Assembly (NCBI RefSeq): GCF_020171525.1
Contig: NZ_JAIVAI010000001.1
Span: 992,001 to 1,056,000 of the forward strand
Direction of reading: 5' to 3'
Source: Halobacillus yeomjeoni
GTDB lineage: Bacteria; Bacillota; Bacilli; Bacillales; Halobacillaceae
Length of the DNA: 64,000 bases
Shown here: piece by piece, positions 62,555 to 64,000 of the stretch
Layout: every line of letters starts with the position of its first letter
Numbering within the stretch: position 1 is the first letter of the stretch
The notes under the pieces: model-generated
The model's input: only the letters and a program-made list of their open reading frames with translations
Database searches by the model: none
What the model was told of the DNA's origin: nothing
Program-made: the position numbers and the translations under genes

Positions 62555-63436
62555 TTATTCGACATTTTGTACTTGTTCTTTGATTTTTTCGATTTCGCTC
62601 TTCAAATCGACAACCCATTTCGTCACTTCCGAATCGTTGGATTTCGACCCGATGGTATTCACTTCACGGTGCATTTCCTGAACGATGAAATCCAGACGCC
62701 GGCCGACAGGCTCTTGTTTGGAAAGCGTTTTGGAGAACTGGGACGTATGGGAATGGAGGCGGGTGATCTCTTCTGTCACATCCCCTTTTTCAGCGAGGAC
62801 CCCGACTTCCTGAAGGATTCTCGCATCATCCGGCTGGATGACCCCCTGCGTATACTCCTCGATCCTTGCACGGATCCGGTCCTTATACTCCTGTACGACT
62901 TCTGGACGCCGCTCTTCCAATTTTGCCAGAATGGTTTCAATCGTTTTTATCCGATTTTGAAGGTCCTCCAGGAGACGTTTCCCTTCCTGGGCACGCATTT
63001 GAACCAGCTGGTCCAATGACGCAGCAAAAGCGGACTGGAAAGCCTGTTGAAGTTCATTCGTATCCTCTTCTATTTCCTGTATGGAAAAAACGTTCTCTAA
63101 CCTAGAAACCATATCAATTGAGAGGTCTCCAGTCAAATTGTAACGGGCCTTCATCTCTTTCAAACGCTCAAAATATTGATCGGCGACTGTCCAGTCGACA
63201 TCCACCTTTTTATCAAACAATCCATGACCTTCGATGGTCACATATACGTCGACTCTTCCTCTCGACAAGGATTCCCGGAGCTTGCTTTTCACCTGATCCT
63301 CGAGGAATAATAAAGAGCGTGGCATTTTCGAGGAAATATCCAGAAAACGGTGATTGACGGACCTCAGTTCTACATGCAGCTCTGTATCATCGACGGCTGC
63401 ACTTCCCTTGCCATATCCCGTCATACTATTTACCAT
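62555..63436 (-). CDS. yicC: YicC-family endoribonuclease (YloC)
   Basis: The 293-residue protein starts VNSMTGYGKGSAAVDDTELH and ends with a long coiled segment (KSNDSEVTKWVVDLKSEIEKI), as in YicC/YloC. The family has been shown to be an endoribonuclease in Escherichia coli. Middle blocks are ELRSVNHRFLDIS, RGRVDVYVTIEG and FIVQEMHREVNTIGSK. The ATG is preceded by GGATGTGA. It is the first gene of the minus-strand yloC-remA-gmk-rpoZ group and divergent from rqcH. Confidence 0.94.
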   Translation of the reverse strand: MVNSMTGYGKGSAAVDDTELHVELRSVNHRFLDISSKMPRSLLFLEDQVKSKLRESLSRGRVDVYVTIEGHGLFDKKVDVDWTVADQYFERLKEMKARYNLTGDLSIDMVSRLENVFSIQEIEEDTNELQQAFQSAFAASLDQLVQMRAQEGKRLLEDLQNRIKTIETILAKLEERRPEVVQEYKDRIRARIEEYTQGVIQPDDARILQEVGVLAEKGDVTEEITRLHSHTSQFSKTLSKQEPVGRRLDFIVQEMHREVNTIGSKSNDSEVTKWVVDLKSEIEKIKEQVQNVE

Positions 63437-63533
63437 TGAACATCACATCCATGTCTTTGAGAAGTTTATGCTTTTTAGATTTTACCAAAAACTCTTGAAA
63501 AATTGCGAATCATTGATTTCCTTGTACATATAT

Positions 63534-63562
63534 TTAGAGATTAATGAGAAAAATGCTATACT
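63534..63562 (+). promoter_or_regulatory. Candidate rqcH promoter
   Basis: TTAGAG (63534-63539) and TATACT (63557-63562) are spaced 17 bases apart, 24 bases before the rqcH start; the -10 is near consensus, the -35 weak. Confidence 0.45.
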
Positions 63563-63586
63563 GTCAACATTAGAGAGGTGAAGACG

Positions 63587-64000
63587 ATGTCTTTTGACGG
63601 AATTGTAACCCGGGCGATCACTCATGAATTGAATGAGACGATCCAGTCCGGACGAATCATGAAAATCTATCAACCTACCGATACAGAACTAGTATTCACA
63701 GTAAGAGCCCAGCGGAAAAACCATACGCTGTTATTATCTGCTCACCCGAGCTATGCCCGTTTTCATTTGACGGACGACCAATATCACAACCCGAAAGAAC
63801 CTCCGATGCTGTGCATGCTTCTGCGTAAGCACCTGGTCGGCGGTTTTATCGAGAACATCGAACAAGTGAGTATGGAACGAATCGTCAAGTTCCAGGTGCG
63901 TACCCGAAACGAGATCGGTGATGAAACGTTGAAGACGTTGATCATCGAAGTGATGGGCAAACACTCGAATATCCTTTTGGTCGATGAAGAACAAGGCCAC
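63587..64000 (+). CDS. rqcH: Rqc2 homologue RqcH (NFACT family), C-terminus outside window
   Basis: The first 138 codons of an NFACT protein are present: MSFDGIVTRAITHELNETI, RIMKIYQPTDTELVFTVRA, and CMLLRKHLVGGFIENIEQ followed by EVMGKHSNILLVDE. RqcH binds stalled 50S-peptidyl-tRNA complexes and adds alanine tails that mark the chain for degradation. It was once called FbpA/YloA, a fibronectin-binding protein. AGAGAGGTG lies about 7 bases before the ATG. The gene runs off the right edge; it is divergent from yicC, as in B. subtilis. Confidence 0.94.
   Translation, partial: MSFDGIVTRAITHELNETIQSGRIMKIYQPTDTELVFTVRAQRKNHTLLLSAHPSYARFHLTDDQYHNPKEPPMLCMLLRKHLVGGFIENIEQVSMERIVKFQVRTRNEIGDETLKTLIIEVMGKHSNILLVDEEQGH

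Overview
The window is chromosomal DNA from a spore-forming member of the Bacillaceae. The right third (about 47.1-64 kb) reproduces the yloA-yloC-remA-gmk-rpoZ-coaBC-priA-fmt-rsmB-prpC-prkC-rsgA-rpe-thiN-spoVM / rpmB / yloU-yloV order of Bacillus subtilis. It includes a 26-residue spoVM with a TTG start that ordinary gene callers would miss. The protein style (glycine-betaine-type methyltransferase, AbgT transporter, acidic surface proteins) resembles Halobacillus or related marine/halophilic genera. The genus is my inference, not something the sequence proves.

Layout. 0-5.4 kb is a copper and sulfur block: a surface lipoprotein, copZ-copA-csoR, a DUF4396 membrane protein, and a divergently placed pair of membrane-anchored rhodanese-like proteins. 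The csoR-copA-copZ promoter and the rhodanese promoter have the same design, TTGACT followed by a spacer holding an ATACC/GGTAT palindrome, so they look co-regulated by CsoR or a CstR-like paralogue. 5.5-12.2 kb holds rlmN (away from its usual operon), a DUF11 protein, a PQQ-type beta-propeller lacking an obvious partner, and small membrane or VOC proteins. 12.6-16.5 kb is a methylcitrate-cycle operon (mmgD-mmgE-mmgF) behind a CcpA-type cre site. 17.1-18.2 kb is a YuzF-like protein plus manganese catalase.

18.3-34.2 kb is a looser, accessory-looking stretch with many small membrane and lipoproteins, an SsuABC/TauABC-type transporter, gene remnants (GNAT, flavin amine oxidase and an unknown), several dispersed intergenic repeats and large palindromes. 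It also carries an S-box (SAM) riboswitch controlling a betaine-homocysteine-methyltransferase-like gene, and a secreted subtilisin. A tandem pair of paralogous lipoproteins lies here, one of which appears to start with ATT.

34.3-47 kb carries transport and signalling genes: an AbgT transporter, a Fur-box-preceded YcgT-type oxidoreductase, a ZIP transporter, a winged-helix protein, gluconokinase, YnfA, an Nramp homologue with altered metal-binding motifs, a MHYT-like/PAS/GGDEF/EAL c-di-GMP protein, an SLH-domain protein and a VanZ-family protein.

47.1-64 kb is housekeeping: fatty-acid kinase FakA and YloU, L28, SpoVM, thiamine pyrophosphokinase, and a long overlapping minus-strand operon joining ribosome assembly (RsgA), PASTA kinase/phosphatase (PrkC/PrpC), rRNA methylation (RsmB), initiator-tRNA formylation (Fmt), replication restart (PriA), CoA synthesis (CoaBC), RNA polymerase omega, guanylate kinase, RemA and YicC, with rqcH divergent at the right edge. 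Two genes expected here in B. subtilis order are absent from the operon: def (between priA and fmt) and rlmN (between rsmB and prpC). An rlmN lies 50 kb away at 5.9 kb.

I found no rRNA, tRNA, CRISPR array, intact transposase or prophage. All starts below were chosen from Shine-Dalgarno (SD) spacing and family N-termini, and often differ from the longest open frame.
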